Source: Ricinus communis (lineage: Eukaryota > Streptophyta > Magnoliopsida > Malpighiales > Euphorbiaceae). Taken from it: a DNA stretch of 64,000 nucleotides. Numbering within the stretch: position 1 is the first letter of the stretch; every line of letters starts with the position of its first letter. The DNA lies in assembly GCF_019578655.1 (NCBI RefSeq), contig NC_063264.1:16108429-16172428 (forward strand), read 5' to 3'. Below the pieces are notes generated by a model that worked only from the letters and a program-made list of their open reading frames with translations, was not told where the DNA came from and made no database searches. The position numbers were made by a program, and so were the translations under genes. This document shows positions 32,847 through 44,791 of this stretch, one piece after another.

Positions 32847-33148
32847 TTAAATGGCCTTAGTAACCACTACCCACATTAGTAACTATTACTTGGTATTAAT
32901 TACCCCATTAACTTGTATATGGTGGCTACATGTAACCCTAATTGTTATTAACACAAAAACAAGTTAAATATTATTCCTTGGGCCTCCATGGATGCCTTAC
33001 TGGTTGAAATTCTTGGACTTTCCAAATGTCCCTAATTAAACCCAATATGGCTTCTTGAAGCTTCTTGGATTTGGACCTTGTGATTGGGCCTTCTTGTACT
33101 ATTAATGGATCTTGGATCTTTTTAAGCTTTGAACTTGGATTCACATCA
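32847..33148 (-). repeat. E5 inner partial LTR (U3, about 302 bp)
   Basis: Same as the last 300 bp of the outer LTR (TTAAATGGCCTTAG ... GATTCACATCA). On the minus strand it starts TGATGTGAATCC right after the PPT, so it is the LTR belonging to the E5 internal region. Confidence 0.9.
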
Positions 33149-34257
33149 TTCCCCCTTTCTTCAAAAGGATTTGTCCGCAAATCAGCTCCATCGTCTTCAT
33201 CACCTACATCGAACAAAGATAAGTCACTAACATTGAAAGTAGCACTAACATTGCCATACTCACTTGGAAGTTCTAGCTTGTGGGCATTGTTGTTGATGCG
33301 TTGAAGCACTCTAAAAGGACCATCTCCTCTTGGCATAAGCTTTGATTTCCTTTGGTTAGGAAATCTTTCCTTCCTCAAGTGCACCCACACCCAATCTCCG
33401 GGCTAAAAAATGACTTGCTTCCTCCCTTTGTTATGTTGCTTTTCATACTGAAGTGTCTTTTTCTCAATGTTTGCACGCACCTTCTCATGCAAATTCTTGA
33501 CGAACTCAGCTTTTTGTTTCCCCTTTAAATTAGCTTTGTCCAATGGCAATGGTAGCAAATCTAATGGAGTCAGTGGATTGAATCCATACACAACTTCAAA
33601 GGGTGAGCAATTTGTTGAACCATGCACACTCCTATTGTAAGCAAATTCCACATGTGGCAAACATTCTTCCTAATTCTTCAGATTTCTTTGGATGACAACC
33701 CTCAAAAGTGTGGAAAGTGTCCTATTGACCACCTCCGTTTGTCCATCCGTTTGCGGATGACAAGTTGTAGAATACAAAAGCTTTGTCCCATTGTTTCCCC
33801 AAAGATTCTTCCAAAAGTGACTTAGGAATTTGACATCCCTATCACTCACAATGGTCCTTGGCACTCCATGTAGCCTTACAATCTCCTTGAAGAATAGATT
33901 GGCAATATGGGTTGCATCATCCATCTTGTGACATGGAATGAAATGTGCCATTTTGCTAAACTTGTCCACAACAACAAAAATAGAATCTCTCCCTCCCTTG
34001 GACCGAGGTAATCCTAAAACAAAGTCCATAGAAATGTCTACCCAAGGTTCATTTGGTATGGGAAGAGGTGTATACAAACCATGAGGCATTGCTTTGGATT
34101 TGGCTTGTTTGCAAGTAATGCATTTCTCACAAATTCTCTCAACATCTCCTTTTATATGTGGCCAAAAAGAAATGGTCACCCAACACATTCAAAGTTTTCT
34201 TAATCCCAAGATGTCCCATTAGACCTCCACTATGTGCCTCTCTCACAAGTAACTCTC
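32971..34257 (-). pseudogene. E5 integrase with LTR-encoded tail
   Basis: 33670-34188: [13 protein letters not shown] (zinc domain), [53 protein letters not shown] at 33670-33672 replaces Trp before [14 protein letters not shown]. 33403-33660 continues, ending at a stop before PGDWVWVH. 32971-33390 has MWVHLRKERFPNQRKSK, GPFRVLQRINNNAHKLEL, TFNVSDLSLFDVGDE and the tail EGPITRSKSKKLQEAILG inside the LTR. The HHCC histidines sit in a shifted frame near 34200-34250. The module missing from E1 is present here. Confidence 0.9.
33149..33163 (-). other. E5 polypurine tract
   Basis: On the minus strand GAAGAAAGGGGGAA precedes the LTR start TGATGTG at 33148. It lies within the polyprotein frame as in E1 and E2. 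Confidence 0.85.
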
Positions 34258-34694
34258 TCAAAGAACTTTGTGGCACACACAATTTGTTTTCCCGAAAAAG
34301 AAACCATCAAACTTATAGAACTTATCAAAACCCCCTTTCTCACATACCCCATAAACATTAGCAAAATCAAGATCATTAGAATAAAGATCTTTGATGTATT
34401 CAAATCCTAATAATTTTGCATCAAGTTTAGAGATCAAGGCATACCTTCTTGACAATGCATCGGCCACCACATTTTCTTTCCCTTGCTTGTACTTAATGAT
34501 GTACGGAAAGGATTCAATGAACTCCACCCATTTTGCATGTCTCTTGTTGAGCTTTCCTTGTCCTTTGAGATACTTCAACGACTCATGGTCAGTGTGAATT
34601 ATGAATTCTTCGTAGCCAAGGTAATGTTGCCATGTCTTTAGAACTCTCACCAATGCAAAGAACTCCTTGTCATATGTAGGGTAGTTTAGACTTG
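34258..34694 (-). pseudogene. E5 RNase H, part after the solo LTR
   Basis: Minus frame with [56 protein letters not shown] and [18 protein letters not shown]. Upstream it is cut at 34695 by the solo LTR1; the sequence resumes at 35518. Target duplication acttg at 34690-34694. Confidence 0.9.
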
Positions 34695-35512
34695 TGATAT
34701 GAATCAAGGCTGCCATGAGATTACATTGCAAAGGCATGAACCAAAAGGTCCAAAATGGAAATGCAACTCATGCATGAGAACAAGAGTCCAACCTTATAAT
34801 GAAGCATTCAGTCCATTTTGAAGAATAAAAGCCATTCGGCTATGACTAGGCCTTTGGGCTTAATTTATATTTATATGGGTTCTTATCTTTTGGATTTTAG
34901 TTTAAGTAATTGTTTTAGTTTTTCTTTATTTAATTAAGGATTATTTTATTAGGTATGAGTTATATGTATTGTGTGTGGAGTTACAAATAGATGCACATAA
35001 TTAGTTGTCATTTAGGAGTTACAAAATGAGTGACATCAATATAAAAACAGCCACTTTTAATGAGTTTTAAGGGGAATTAAAGGGAGAAACGTGGGGAAGC
35101 TCAAAAGACATCCATTTAGGTTTCTTTGTCTTGTTTTGGCTATAAATATCAAAGCCAGATCTATTTGTAAATATAGAATTTTGAATGATAATCTTTGTTT
35201 GCTCTTTGTGAGTATTTTTGCTTAAGTTCTTGCATGAACTTTGAACTTATCAAACTATTTTTAGTTTGTGGCGTTCTCTAACCAAAATCTTGTGTTTGAT
35301 TCATAACTTATCAAATCATACTTGGTTTGTGGTATTTGGAGTTGAATTCAAGTGCTAGTTTCATTGTTGGAACTAGTTTTTCCTATCTTCACTTGAGGAG
35401 ATCCTTAGGTTTTGGAATCATCTTGATTGGAGGGTGTTTTCTTGCATTCCATATGTATCATAACTCATTAGTTATTGGGGTGTGTGGTTGCTAAGATGAT
35501 GATTTCCTATCA
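34695..35512 (+). repeat. Solo LTR1 (818 bp) inside E5 RNase H
   Basis: Starts TGATATGAAT, ends CTATCA, flanked by acttg (34690-34694 and 35513-35517). The right two thirds match the E1 LTR closely. The U3 differs: one fewer minisatellite unit and an unrelated-looking first 250 bp. A TATAAATA box lies near 35134. No coding sequence. Confidence 0.93.
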
Positions 35513-36440
35513 ACTTGCTTAGCTTTTCGCTAAAGAATGCTATGGGCTTGCCTTCTTACATCAAAACTCCTCCAATACCTATGCCACTTGCATCACACTC
35601 AATCTCAAAAGGTTTAGTAAAATTTGGCAAAGATAACAAGGGTGCAGAACTTAATTTGTCTGTTAGTAAGTTAAAAGCCTTATCTTGTTTAATTCCCCAC
35701 TTAAAACCAACATTCTTTTTGATGCATTCAGTTAAAGGTGCAACTATGGTAGAAAAATTCTTAATGAACCTTCTACAAAAGCTAGCTAAACCATGAAAGC
35801 TTCTTACATCACTTACACTTATGGGTGTTGGCCATTCTTTAATTACTTTTACCTTTTCTTGATCAACATGAATGCTCTTGTCATTGACAATATATCCAAG
35901 AAAAGTAATTTCATTAGTGCAAAAACAACATTTCTTTAAATTAGCATACAACTTCTCTTCTCTAAGCATATAAAAAACACAAGTCAAATGTTGTACATGC
36001 TCATCTAAATTTTGGCTATAAACCAAGATATCATCAAAATAGACAACAACAAATTTGCCTATGAATGCTCTTAAAACATGATTCATCAATCTCATGAAAG
36101 TTCTTGGTGCATTAGTTAAACCAAAAGGCATTATTAACCACTCATATAAACCATGTTTAGTTTTAAAACCTATTTTCCATTCATCACCTTCTCTCATTCT
36201 AATTTGATGATAACCAGATTTCAAATCAATTTTTAAAAACAAATATGAACCATGCAATTCATCCAACATGTCATCTAGCCTAGGAATGGGATATCTATAC
36301 TTCACCGTGATTTTGTTGATGGCATGACAATCAACACACATCCTCCAAGTTCCATCTTTCTTAGGCACTAACAAGACGGGTACGACACATGGACTCATGC
36401 TTTCATGAACATAACCCTTCTCCATAAGCTCACTCACTTG
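35513..36440 (-). pseudogene. E5 reverse transcriptase and start of RNase H
   Basis: Minus frame 35556-36437, 293 codons open: [86 protein letters not shown], the catalytic [11 protein letters not shown], then the connection [15 protein letters not shown] and [17 protein letters not shown] at the RNase H start. The catalytic motif is intact, unlike E1. Confidence 0.93.
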
Positions 36441-37000
36441 CTTTTCGATTTCCTTGGTCTCCTCCGGATTACATCTATATGCTGGTCTATTTGGAATGCT
36501 TGCTTCGGGTATGAAATCAATTTAGTGCTCAATGCCTCTTTTAGGTGGCAAACCATTTGGAATTTCTTCCGAAAATAAATCTTCATAAACCTGCAAAAGA
36601 TCAATAACAACACTAGGAAAACAATTGGTTATTTCGTTAGAAATATGCAAAATCTCCTTGTACATAAGTACAAGCATGTGTTGCTTCAAAAGCATAGCTT
36701 CCTTCACATCACTCATTTTTGCATAAACACTCATTTTTCTTTCATTTGAACCTTCCTTGTTGCGTCACGGGGGGAGGGGAGAGAAGTCTTTCAAGGACCC
36801 GGCTTCGTAGACAGTTTTCTCTCACCATGTGTTTCCCATTTTGGTCAAGAGAATTGGAATTTTTAGGTTCACTCATCTCACCTTCTTTACTCTTAAAGGT
36901 TCCCCTTCCCAAAGAATTTCCCAATGAAGAACCCATTTCTTCATATTATTGCTTGATGCGCATTTGGTCTTCAAAAATCTATTTTGGAGTTAATGGTCCA
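36441..37000 (-). pseudogene. E5 linker between protease and RT, degraded
   Basis: Short minus frames 36522-36734 (LQVYEDLFSEEIPNGLPP, the usual lead-in to RT) and 36742-36936, separated by shifts. A G-rich + strand run at about 36767-36780 has no counterpart in E1. Charged linker sequence, no enzymatic domain. Confidence 0.75.
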
Positions 37001-37803
37001 AGGTTAAATCTTTTTCCATCCATAGTCAAAGTATACATATTTTTGAATCCATCATGACTAGCCCTTCTATCATATTGCCAAGGTCTCCCTAACAACATAT
37101 GTCCGGCCAACATTGGCAACACATCGCACAACACCTCATCCTTATATCTACCAATTTGAAAAGAAACTAAAACTTGCTTATTTACCTTTACAACTACACT
37201 TTCATTAAGCCATTGCAACTTGTATGGTCTTGGGTGCTTGGTAGTAAGCAACTTCAATTTCTCCACTAGCAAAGTGCTTGCTACATTGGTACAACTTCCA
37301 CTATCGACAATCATGTTGCACAACTTGTTAGAAATAAAACAATGAGTATGAAACAAATTTTCCCTTTGCTCCCTATGGACGTCATGTTTATTTTGCAAAC
37401 TTAATGTTCTTTGAACAACAAGATTATCTCCCTTAGCACATTCAACATCACTACAATCTTCTAAAGAAGGCATATCATCATCACTATCCCCCTCACTCTC
37501 CGACTCAATATCACCATCCCTTCGAATCATAGCTTTCTTATTTGGACATTCCCTAGCAATGTGCCCATGACCCAAACACTTAAAACATTTAATTCCCCTA
37601 GTTTGGGTTGGTTGATTCTCACCTTTTCCCTTATTACCTAAGTCAATTTTAGGTTTAGTTTCTTCCACTTTTGACTTAGTAAAAGGTTTATCATCCTTTT
37701 TCCACCAAGAATTTTTCCAAGAAGAAGAAGAACCCATATTTGGTTTAGAATCATACCTCTTTCTTTTCAATTGCCTTTCCACTTTCATGGCCAAATTCAC
37801 CAT
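36979..37803 (-). pseudogene. E5 nucleocapsid and protease
   Basis: One open minus frame of 274 codons. K-rich segment, zinc knuckle CFKCLGHGHIARECPNKK, acidic spacer (ESESEGDSDDDMPSLED), then the protease with IVDSGSCTNVASTLLVEKLK and HMLLGRPWQYDRR. The intact DSG and knuckle make this the best-preserved gag-protease junction of the CRM-like copies. Confidence 0.92.
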
Positions 37804-38573
37804 ACTTCAATCTCCATAAAATGTCGCAAATCAACAACATCAACAATATTTTTGTTTAGCCCTGTCAAGAGCCTTGCCATGGTAGCTTCACAATCTTCTA
37901 CCATATTTGCTCTAATCATAGCCTTCTCCATTTCTTTGTGATACTCCTCCACACTCATGGATCCTTGATTTAGAGTTTGTAACCTTTGATGAAGCTCTCT
38001 ATAATAGTGACTTGGAACAAACCTCTTTCTCATGATTTGCTTCATTTTCCTCTAAGACTCCACGGGTCTTTCTCCATTTCTACATCTTTTCTTACAAAAT
38101 TGATCCCACCAAATAATTGCATAGTCACTAAACTCAACAGTGGCAAGTTTTACCTTTTTCTCTCCGAATAATTATGACATTCAAAGATGAGTTCCACTTT
38201 CCGCTCCCATTCAAGGTACACATCTGGATCATTTCTTCCTTGGAATAAAAGAATCTACATTTTGATGCTTCCAAGGTTACGATCAACATCATCATTTGTA
38301 TGTCCTCTCCTAGCTTGTCTCCTAGAATCGATTTGTTGTCCCACCAAGGTGACTTGATCATCATCCAAAACATCCTCTCCTTCATATTCCTCTTAGTCAA
38401 TTAGTGGACGTCTCCTTCGTCTAGGCTCTCCTTGTAATTGGTTAAGGATGCCATCATGCCTCTCCAATTTTTCATTGACTCCCTCCATCATATTAAACAT
38501 TCTTTTGAATTGTTGTTGCATAGCTTGAATCACATGATCATTTGTAGAAGAAGAACTTGTGTCTGTTGACATG
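37797..38573 (-). pseudogene. E5 gag capsid, frameshifted
   Basis: The likely start is the ATG at about 38573 on the minus strand (MSTDTSSSST). 38134-38400 and 37797-38045 hold displaced pieces; the capsid words DVDRNLGSIK (near 38280), YLEWERKVELIFECHN and [19 protein letters not shown] are present with stops and single-base shifts between them. Confidence 0.85.
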
Positions 38574-38785
38574 ATTGTAAAACCTAAAATTTTAACAAAA
38601 GAAAATAGAAAGAAACAATCTCACAACACTCCCTCACGTGTTTCACTTAAAATTGATGTATACTACTCGTGTTTACACTCAATTTTGGCTTTTTTTTTCC
38701 AATTATGAACACAAGATATTGAGAATTAAAAGATAGTATTGGATACGCAAACCTCAATCTTGAGCCAATGCTCTGATACCCCTTA
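38574..38785 (-). other. E5 leader and primer-binding site
   Basis: Leader of about 190 bp with CTCACGTGTTTCACT (38632-38646) as in E2. The PBS on the minus strand is GGTATCAGAGCATTGG, at about 38766-38781; the first T of the usual TGGTATCAGAGC is changed (GGGGTATC). Confidence 0.83.
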
Positions 38786-39712
38786 TGATAGGAATTGTAG
38801 GTTTCATCAATTAACTCCCCAATAGCAAAAATACTATGATAAGTTGAATTAAAAGAAAACTAGAAATTACTAATTTAATCCACAAATTCGGATCGTTCAA
38901 AGATTGAAGTAAGAAGATGGATGCTACTTAACCCCTTTACCAACAAGGATAAAGATACTAAGATAGACATTGAATTTCCCCTTATGCCACAAACAAGAAA
39001 GTTTGATAAATAACAAGAAAATAAAGATTTAGATTTTGACACCACAAGCTAGAATAAAGCTTGATAAGTCACAAAGTTCAAGCAAGAAATTAAAGACAAA
39101 ATTCCTCACAATAAAACTCAAACAAAGTTATAATTCATATATCAAATTCAATCTCCCAAAGAAAGAAAAAGGACTTGTTTATATAGAATACAAGTCCATG
39201 CACACACTACTAAAATAGACTCTCACACATAGGATTACTTTTACTCTTAAATGGCCTTAGTAACCACTACCCACATTAGTAGCCATTACTTGGTATTAAT
39301 TACCCCATTAACTTTTATATGGTGGCTCTTAATAACCACTACTCATATAGAGTACAAGTCCTTGCACACACTACTAAAATAGACTCACACACATAAGATT
39401 ACTTTTACTCTTAAATGGCCTTAGTAACCACTACCCACATTAGTAACTATTACTTGGTATTAATTACCCCATTAACTTATATATGGTGGCTACATGTAAC
39501 CCTAATTGTTATTAAGACAAAAACAAGTTAAATATTATTCCTTGGGCTCCATGGATGCCTTATTGGGTTGAAATTCTTGGGCTTTCCAAATGTTCCTAAT
39601 TAAATCCAATATGGCTTCTTGAAGCTTCTTGGATTTGGACCTTGTGATTGGGCCTTCTTGTACTATTAATGGATCTTAGATCTCTTTAAGCTTTGAACTT
39701 GGATTCACATCA
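38786..39712 (-). repeat. E5 5' LTR (LTR5, 927 bp)
   Basis: + strand TGATAGGAATTG ... GGATTCACATCA. A TATATAAA box on the minus strand is at 39178-39185. Contains the internal 163-bp duplication. Confidence 0.92.
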
Positions 39713-39717
39713 AACCA

Positions 39718-40190
39718 ATTCAGTTCAACCCCTAAGAATGGTTAGAAGACAGATTTCTTAGAAAGATGATCAAGAATTCGAACCTAAGGAAAACTAAGTC
39801 TCTTAAACCCCAATTCCAAGTACACCACAAGGATAGATCAACTACTTGATAATAAGGTTTTGCATTCAAACAAGAACATAAAACCTAACCTATATCAAAG
39901 GATTAGACCTATATGCAAGTTTGATTTCATTGCCGAAGATCTATCTAGAACCAGATCAATGGAAACCTTAGACCCTTCAAGTATATTAAACTATCAAACC
40001 TAGGGTATTAAAGGTAGAAGACGCCACAATTTCATATGGATTCTAAATTGATAAGTGAGATTTAAACGACATAAATAATGAATTGCTTGATAAGTTTGTA
40101 TTAGCTCTAGACAAGAACTAAGAGTAGAGTATAAACTCATAAAATATATTAATCACTAATCAATCAATGAACCTGAAAATTTATACTAGG
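39718..40190 (-). repeat. Family X LTR, inverted, right fragment
   Basis: Continues the X LTR fragment that ends at 29337 (AATTCAGTTCAACCCCTAAG, then ACTAAGTCTCTTAAACCCC). The rest resembles LTR2 at 11580-11640 (CACCACAAGGATAGATCAA.TACTTGATAA). The outer end is not recognisable; the satellite resumes at about 40190. No gene is seen. Confidence 0.65.
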
Positions 40191-41397
40191 CATTGGATCG
40201 GTGCCTATGATTGCCACGTCCACGCGCTTTCATTAAACACTCGTACTTATGCTCCCTAAATAAAATAAAACCATTATATTAAATAGAGATTAGAAAGAGA
40301 GGGCTAAAACAAACGAACAAAATAATAAAATAGGTAAGCTTTCGGATCCAATAAGGAAAGAAGTAACAAGTGCTTTGTTTTCTTATGTACAATTAAGCGT
40401 AAGGATCAAATAAAATTCATTTAAATAGAATGGCATATAAAAAACATAAAAGAATAAAAGGATGTGAGCGATAAATCTATGTTCACTAGCACGAGCGTTG
40501 ATAAGTTCGCAACGTTCTTGAAAGAACCGATAACTTGATTTCCCGCAAGTTATTACACTGAAATAATATGCTAACTTGCCTAAAGTAGCATGCAGTTTTT
40601 ATAATTTGAATCCCTCATTCCATAAGATAAAGAAACTAGAAGATAAATTTGAATAAATAAATAAAGAAATATGGATAAACTAAAGTCAAATCAAGAACTA
40701 GAGAGTAGTTGATTAGGCAACAACTCTTATGATCATAAATTTCATGAGCCAACTTAATAAAAATAAGGGAAAATTAGTATGGGCGTACCTACGCTTGGAT
40801 TAATTTAAACAATATGATTTCTCCCTTATGGGCATGGATTTACATCTCTTGCTTGATTATTTAAGAATTATAAGAATGCAATTAACAAGCTTGACCAGTG
40901 GTGTTGAGGCGTGACTTGATGATCAAGTAGCACGAGATGCAAATCCACACTTATATGGGAGAAATCATGCTGTTGTTGATTAGTACAAGCGGGAATACAC
41001 GTGTTTTGATGTTTATGAGGCATATATTGAAGTAAATTGGGCCAAAGTGGTATTAGGTACACCCACGCAAAAGTAACCTTGTTGCCGTTAAGGAATCATG
41101 GGAACATAATTGACAGCTTCACTTAATTTCCATAACTTGATTTCTGGCAAGGTAGAAAACTGAAATAATATGCTCATGAGCCTCAAGTATTCAGTTGCAT
41201 GTGGTTATTATAGTGCAAAAGCCTTCCTTCCATAAGAAGAAGAAACTAAATGCTAAATATGAATAAATAAATATAGAAAGATAAATAAACTAAAGTCAAA
41301 TCAAGAAGGAGAGAGGAGTTGATTGAGCAACAACTCTCGTAGTCCTCAATTTTATGAGCCAGCTTAATAAAAATAAGGGTAAATTCGAGTGGGGCTA
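40191..41397. repeat. Satellite SatA, about 1.2 monomers
   Basis: Begins GGATCGGTGCCTATGATTGCC. Contains the signature words at 40262, 40470, 40680 and again at 41150-41395. At about 40880-41100 a segment reads like the reverse complement of the monomer (CTTGATGATCAAGTAGCAC, TTAGGTACACCCACG), so a small inversion is present. The last five bases ggcta (41393-41397) are the target duplication of E6. No gene is seen. Confidence 0.8.
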
Positions 41398-42879
41398 TGA
41401 TGGGCTCTTTATGCAACCTACACCTAAGGCAGTGAACCTACCGATGCAGCCTAGCACTAGTGAGTATCAAGGTCGTATCCCTGGAGCTCGGGTGAACCTA
41501 GAGTTACTACTGTTTGCTATGTTATCTAGTCTGAAATAGGGTGTGAAAGTTCTAACGTACCAGCTAATGTTTATGAGTGCAAATAAGTAAATGAAGAACA
41601 ATGGATAATCAAAAGACAATTGCAAAGAGAGAACAAACCCAAAAGGGAGCCTAAGTGATGGAATTCTAAAGATGGATTTTATGGATTGCCGATCTTGCTT
41701 ACCCGTGCCTAAATCCTGAATTGAATCCCGGTTCCTCTCTCGAGCTTATCAGATTCCTAACCTTGCACTAACCTAATGGAATCTCTTCCTATCGGATTAC
41801 TACAGATTAGCATTAAGTATGATTTAAAACTATTAAGAGTTATTAGTTCTTAATCCGGCAAGTAAATCAACCTTATCTCTAACTGTTAACTACCAGTTCT
41901 TACTATTCAATGTCCAGTTGTAACAAGCATTTCTCAATGTCAAGAAACAGCCTAATAAACAATTAATCCAACGTCTCAAATTAACTGAATCAAACTTTTA
42001 TTACTGAATAGCAAGATTGCAAGAATGACAATTATAAAAACTAACAATTAAGCATAATCCATCAACAAAGGTGAACCCTAATGGATTCAAAAGATCTAGC
42101 TACTCATGTTCATGGTTAAAGCAATTAGGGAACAAAATACGGAAAAAAAATTAAAGGCATGTACACCCTTCTCTTTCAAGCTGAATGAGAAACCCTAAAA
42201 TTGCAAAATTCGAAATCTCAAACCCTAGTTGCCTCTTGAATGCTCCCAAAGTTTATCTTGATTTTCAATTCGATGTTGGAACAAGTGAAATCCCCCCTTC
42301 AATTGATGAATTTTGATCTCTCAAGGTCTACAATTGAGGTATAGGAAATAATTGATTAAGTGTGTGTCTTGGAATTTAGTCCAAAAATCATCCCCCCTCC
42401 AAAAGAACTCAAAATTGCCTATATAGTTGATTCAGCACGGCCGGAGTCCAGGCTATGATGATTTAGCACGGCCGGAGTCCAGGCTATGATGATTCAAAGA
42501 CGACCAAGTCCAGCAAGGCTGAACTGGGTCTGCTAGCCGACTCCTTCCAAGCCGTGCTGAGCCACCACAGGCCGTCTTTGGAGGCCGTGGTGGCTACCAA
42601 GTCGGCTTGAAATGGCACAATTGGGGATAGCCTCTTGGTAATTCAAAGACGGCCGGAGTCCAGGCCGTGCTCAACCCTCGGGGTGCTAGTTCTCACCCAA
42701 TTTGATGGATTTTGGTCCGTAATCACACGTATTTCCCTCGATTATTGATGGTGTCCTTCAAAAATGACCTGAAACGAGAAAGGAAACAAAAGACAAGTGA
42801 TTCTAGTATAAAACGGGATAATCATGCATAAAAATGTAAATAATCGGGCATGAAAACATGTGTAGTATGATGCTTATCA
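41398..42879 (-). repeat. E6 3' LTR (1,482 bp)
   Basis: + strand TGATGGGCTC ... GATGCTTATCA. Aligns with 47604-49064. The GC-rich CACGGCC cluster is at about 42433-42680. A TATATAG-type box on the minus strand is near 42418-42425. Confidence 0.93.
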
Positions 42880-44791
42880 AATTACCCCACACTTAAACTT
42901 TTGCTTGTCCTCAAGCAATCAACAACTCACTCCTCAAACAGATACCAAATAACTCAATCAAATGCATTGCAGGAGTTTAGCTCAAAACAAATTTCAAAAC
43001 TCCATAATGATTTTTCCCAAAATCCCCAAATCACTAAATCCTTAAGAGAGAGAACAAACTTAATAAAGTTGCTAAAGTTAAAATGATAAACCATCTAGAT
43101 TGAGAAATTGAGAACCATGCCTCACAAGATGTCACTCAAAACACATAAGTGTATATAGGTGAAAGAATATCGCCAAGCTCTCAACGCAAAAATACAGAAA
43201 AAGTGCTTACCATGGGCTTGCTTATAGATCCAATCTCCACTACTACGAAATAATCAATAATCATGATCAAAGGGTCTTGAGCCAGGTTGTAATGGGGTTA
43301 AGGTAGGGTACGTATAAATATGGAAAGTAGGCTACAAGTTGCTGGAAGTTAAGCAAGTAATGCAAGAAAGTAACGAAGGATCAAGTGTTGTACCAAAATG
43401 AACACTAAGTTGCTCTAAAAATAAGATGATGCTCAAAATGAACTAAATTAATACTCTTTTTGTTTTTTTTTATTGAATATATATATACTATGTATATATA
43501 TTACAACAGCTTATGTAGGGGTTGTTGGTTATTGACACATACAATAAGACTGAATATCAAATTTTTTTTTTTTTTTTAATTGAAGGGAGCATCTATGAAA
43601 ATCCTAGCAACTTAGTGAAATATATGATTGCAGATTGATCCAAAATAAAATGCAGCATAAACTTACATAATTTCCAGCAACAATGGTAGAAAGAATGGTC
43701 AAATGAATAGAAGTGATAAAATGAGTGTCACTATTATTATTATCACGAAAGGAAAGGCTAAGGCTCAAAATTGGTTCACTAAGGGAAAAACAGGGTTAGG
43801 CTTTTTGGCCAAATTGTGTAAATCCTAAGTGCTCAAATCATCTCACGATTATTGACAATTCATGTAATCTCAAAAGATATCGTAAAGCAAGTTCTAGAAA
43901 CAGAGATTCTGTACAATGCTCACTAATGAAAGAAAAGGGAGCATAATAGTGATGCACCAATTGGCTCAAAATCTCACCATTTGAGTGGGTTAAAATTGCA
44001 TGAATTCTCAAACCAAAGTTTAAACAGTTAATCACAATAATAAGCAACAATATTAACAGTGTTCTATATCTAAGATAAAGTAAAATGGAAGAATTTAAGG
44101 AAAAATACCAGTTTTACCTGGCTGGATTGTAATTAAGAGATTCGTTCATTGCCTTCTTCCAACAAGGTTCGATAAAAGCTATAAGGGAATCCATTCAAAG
44201 GAGAAAATCATTAACTACTCGATTAAAACAAAACTCAAGATAAGGACAGAATAATGAATGGACTCAATCAATAAGGGATATTAAAACAAGATAAAAATAG
44301 CAAAGATAAAATTGGTACCGCACAAATCTACTTGGTACCTACCCCACACTTGTGAAAAAAACATCCTCGGTGTGAACAAGGTAGGCACTCCAAAATAAAA
44401 GGAATAAAATCACGAAATGAAGCTAATTATGGGAGTCCATAAAAGAAATTAGAAAACTAAGAGAAAAACAAGACGGCAAAAGAGATAAAAACTAGAAAGT
44501 CTACTAGATCGCCCTTGATGTGTACTTTAACACTTCAAAATATGTTAGTCCTCAAAATTACGTACGAGCATCAAGTAGGCTAACTCCTGCAAAATTCAAG
44601 AATAAACAAATTCCAAGCAACATCTAGTAAAAGGTTCAATAAGATAGCATCTCCTCAAACTTACTAAAAACAGACTGAAATATCTAACTGCAAATGACTA
44701 CATAAAATAAAATAAAAAATGTCCAAAAATTCAGAGAGCAAAAATAGATTCGAGAATGACTCCCGAAGGCGCTTCTTTTTGTTCGAGTCGT
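42880..44791 (-). other. E6 3' noncoding region and PPT
   Basis: The sequence next to the left LTR gives AGTGTGGGGTAATT on the minus strand (42880-42893), a PPT of Athila/TR-GAG type. The rest, to 44791, has no recognisable domain; it holds AT microsatellites (43476-43500) and a T run (43561-43578). This is where pol would lie in an autonomous element. Confidence 0.8.

Larger units (their letters stand above)
29338..39712 (-). mobile_element. E5: CRM-like chromovirus with rearranged 3' end and a solo LTR inside
   Basis: Minus-strand element flanked by aacca (29333-29337 and 39713-39717). 5' LTR 38786-39712, PBS, leader, gag, PR, RT, RH, INT, PPT near 33149-33163, partial LTR (32847-33148), then a foreign block (30265-32846) and a complete LTR (29338-30264). 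A solo LTR1 (34695-35512) interrupts RNase H. Both complete LTRs are 927 bp and differ at a modest number of sites, so E5 is older than E1 and E2. Confidence 0.9.
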
